This document shows, in pieces, positions 62,411 to 64,000 of a DNA stretch of 64,000 nt (position 1 is its first letter; each line of letters opens with the position of its first letter). Source of the DNA: Epilithonimonas tenax DSM 16811 (GTDB lineage: Bacteria > Bacteroidota > Bacteroidia > Flavobacteriales > Weeksellaceae); the NCBI RefSeq assembly GCF_000428485.1, contig NZ_AUAA01000003.1:62001-126000 (forward strand), in the 5' to 3' direction. A model generated the notes under the pieces. The model made no database searches. It worked only from the letters and a program-made list of their open reading frames with translations, and was not told the origin of the DNA. The position numbers and the translations under genes are program-made.

Positions 62411-63669
62411 AAACTCAATATTTTCTTCAAAATAATCTCCGTAGAATTTGGCTGAGATTTCACAAAATCGCCGGCATTTTTTGCCATTTCTTTCAAGAAA
62501 GAAACTTCACCTTCATTGGTGGTCAAATCTTTTTTCATCACTTCCTCGATGAAAGCTGCTGCGGTTACAAAATCATCAAAATGCTTCCCGCCTTTTGCTG
62601 TAACCAAATCATCTGCCTCTGGATTTTTCTGATATTGATTTCCGAAAATGACGGGAACCGAATAAACCGCCGCTTCCAAAATATTATGCAATCCCGCCGA
62701 ATGAAAACCGCCGCCGACAACCGCCAAATCTGCATAAGAATACAATTTGGAGAGTTTTCCAATGCTATCGATGATTAGAATTTGATAATTCGAAGTTTGA
62801 AGCGTTGGAGAATTGGAAAGTGCGCTGTACAGAATTGCGTTTGGAAATAATTTCAGCAAATGCGGAATGCGATGCAAGTCGTGCGGCACAATGGCGAACT
62901 TGGTTTCGGGGAGTTTTTTGACCAAAAGCTGGGCAACGTCCTCTTCGGTTTGCCAACTGCTTCCGAAAACGATTAGTTTTTGAATGCCTTTGAAATCTTC
63001 AATAAAATCCAAATGATTGTCCCTGTCCAAAAATTGTTTCACGCGGTCAAATCTCGTGTCGCCGGAAACGGAGGAATTAATTAAGCCAACATTTTTTGCC
63101 AAGGCAGAAGATTTGATGGTCTGATGAAAAAACCAATCGATGTTGTTTTTCAGTTGTTTGACGAACCATTTTCCGTAATTTTCAAAGAAGATTTGATGTT
63201 CATAAAACAATGCGGAGATCACATAAATTTTTGTTCCTCTATTTTTCAGTTCACTTAAAAGATTGTACCAATAGTCATATTTTACCGTAAAGAAGATCTG
63301 ACAATCAAAGCTGTAAACAAAGTCCTGAACGTCTTTCTTTTTATCGAAAGGCAAATAACAAATTGCATCTGCCAAGTGTTTTTTCTTCCTCACATTTTCG
63401 TAACCTGAAGGTGAAAAGAATGTGATTAAAACTTTATAATCTTGGAACTGTTCTTTCAGTTTTTCCAAGACTGGCAAACCTTGCTCGTATTCGCCTAAGC
63501 TGGAAGCGTGCATCCACAAGACTTTATCTTTGGGAGAAAAAGCATTTCTTACGATTTCCAAAGATTGTTTTCTGCCTCGGATTCCTTTTTGGGTTTTGGA
63601 ATTGATGAGTGCAAAGACCTGCATCCCAAAAATCATCAGGCGGACGAAAAGATTGTATAGCGATGTCAT
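62407..63669 (-). CDS. waaA: 3-deoxy-D-manno-octulosonic acid (Kdo) transferase
   Basis: 420 residues. Adds Kdo to lipid A. An N-terminal membrane anchor (LYNLFVRLMIFGMQVFALI) is followed by WMHASSLGEYEQGLPVLE (the WaaA acceptor-site motif), VLITFFSPSGYENV, ISGDTR-type SGDTRFDRV, and in the C-terminal half VVGGGFHSAGLHNILEAAVYSVPVIFG, which is the Kdo-transferase donor-binding signature (GGxF...G.HN.LEpa). Full length. Confidence 0.93.
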   Translation of the reverse strand: MTSLYNLFVRLMIFGMQVFALINSKTQKGIRGRKQSLEIVRNAFSPKDKVLWMHASSLGEYEQGLPVLEKLKEQFQDYKVLITFFSPSGYENVRKKKHLADAICYLPFDKKKDVQDFVYSFDCQIFFTVKYDYWYNLLSELKNRGTKIYVISALFYEHQIFFENYGKWFVKQLKNNIDWFFHQTIKSSALAKNVGLINSSVSGDTRFDRVKQFLDRDNHLDFIEDFKGIQKLIVFGSSWQTEEDVAQLLVKKLPETKFAIVPHDLHRIPHLLKLFPNAILYSALSNSPTLQTSNYQILIIDSIGKLSKLYSYADLAVVGGGFHSAGLHNILEAAVYSVPVIFGNQYQKNPEADDLVTAKGGKHFDDFVTAAAFIEEVMKKDLTTNEGEVSFLKEMAKNAGDFVKSQPNSTEIILKKILSL

Positions 63670-63798
63670 CTTTTATTTTTCTACGGCAAATCTAAGGATT
63701 CTGACAGACTTTTAGAAAACAGAGAGGAGATAAAATACTAATTTTGCTTTCCACTTCGGATGCTGCAATTGTGAAAAGCAAAATTAAAAACAAGTGTT

Positions 63799-63935
63799 AT
63801 CTGGCGCAGCATCTGCAGCCCGACTTGAACGGAGCTCTTTTTGCTATTGCAATTATTGAAAGCTTCTGCTGATAAGCCCAGATCGGCTGCAATAGCAAAA
63901 AAGCGGGAGTGGAAGGCGGACAAGCTGCCATAAAA
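63799..63935 (-). repeat. Family C dispersed repeat, copy 3 (inverted)
   Basis: Reads on the minus strand GGCAGCTTGTCCGCC, TTCCACTCCCGCTTTTTT, a variable centre bounded by a perfect 10-bp inverted repeat (TGCTATTGCA/TGCAATAGCA at 63842-63851 and 63888-63897), AAAAGAGCTCCGTTCAAG and TCGGGCTGCAG. It occupies most of the 331 bases after waaA; I see nothing else there. Confidence 0.82.
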
Positions 63936-64000
63936 AATGGAATAAAACGATTTCGACGAATGAAAATTACCTGCCTTAATTTTTCAAATATCAGAAAGTT

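Overview
The window looks like chromosomal DNA of a low-GC Bacteroidota of the order Flavobacteriales, most like Chryseobacterium and its relatives (family Weeksellaceae); the genus is an inference. The signs are: secreted proteins with type IX secretion (T9SS) C-terminal sorting domains and a PorZ homologue; a bacillithiol gene (bshB1); a PUR-domain DNA/RNA-binding protein; an exbB-exbD-exbD-tonB cluster; a periplasmic TPR-AraC hybrid regulator; and promoters of the Bacteroidota form TTG-N18-21-TAnnTTTG. There is no rRNA, CRISPR array, intact insertion sequence or recognisable prophage. One tRNA gene (tRNA-His) is present. LAYOUT. 1-5.0 kb: three T9SS cargo genes on the minus strand, the first of them broken (metalloprotease with an internal deletion). 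5.1-7.7 kb: a membrane-spanning TPR-AraC regulator with a downstream sensor-like protein that lacks the DNA-binding domain. 7.8-9.0 kb: divergent HxlR regulator and nitroreductase. 9.0-10.4 kb: arginine decarboxylase. 10.6-11.9 kb: an AT-rich two-gene cassette (DUF3800 plus a partner), the most accessory-looking piece. 11.95-13.3 kb: cobalamin adenosyltransferase, a 42-residue lipoprotein and thiamine pyrophosphokinase. 13.4-17.8 kb: ABC exporter, WYL regulator, DinB protein, ATP-grasp protein. 17.8-19.6 kb: lptB and an rRNA methyltransferase. 19.7-22.0 kb: two paralogous Ala-rich lipoproteins flanking a membrane-anchored putative regulator and a lipoprotein. 22.1-24.1 kb: 5-formyltetrahydrofolate cyclo-ligase and TrhO. 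24.4-34.3 kb: peptide use (DPP-IV-like peptidase, three POT peptide transporters) and a thioredoxin. 34.5-37.9 kb: recG, an acetyltransferase, recO. 38.0-41.9 kb: porZ and a 5'-nucleotidase split over two genes. 42-50 kb: methyltransferase, GT-C-like membrane protein, dapA, mqo operon, second ABC exporter, PUR protein, tRNA-His. 50.2-57.0 kb: bshB1, then the ExbB/ExbD/TonB operon with a PstS-like lipoprotein and a large TPR protein. 57.2-64 kb: leuS, glycosyltransferase and partner, waaA (Kdo transferase), and repeats. HOW IT FITS TOGETHER. Much of the window serves the envelope: LPS synthesis and transport (waaA, lptB, glycosyltransferases), protein secretion (porZ and cargo), energised outer-membrane uptake (TonB system) and peptide scavenging (DPP-IV plus POT). 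The most unusual feature at the DNA level is three families of short dispersed repeats whose outer sequence is conserved while an inner stem changes sequence but stays self-complementary; one copy lies inside the thiamine pyrophosphokinase reading frame. No single element can be shown here to be a new system. The best candidates are the DUF3800 cassette, the covarying repeats, and the membrane regulator pairs.
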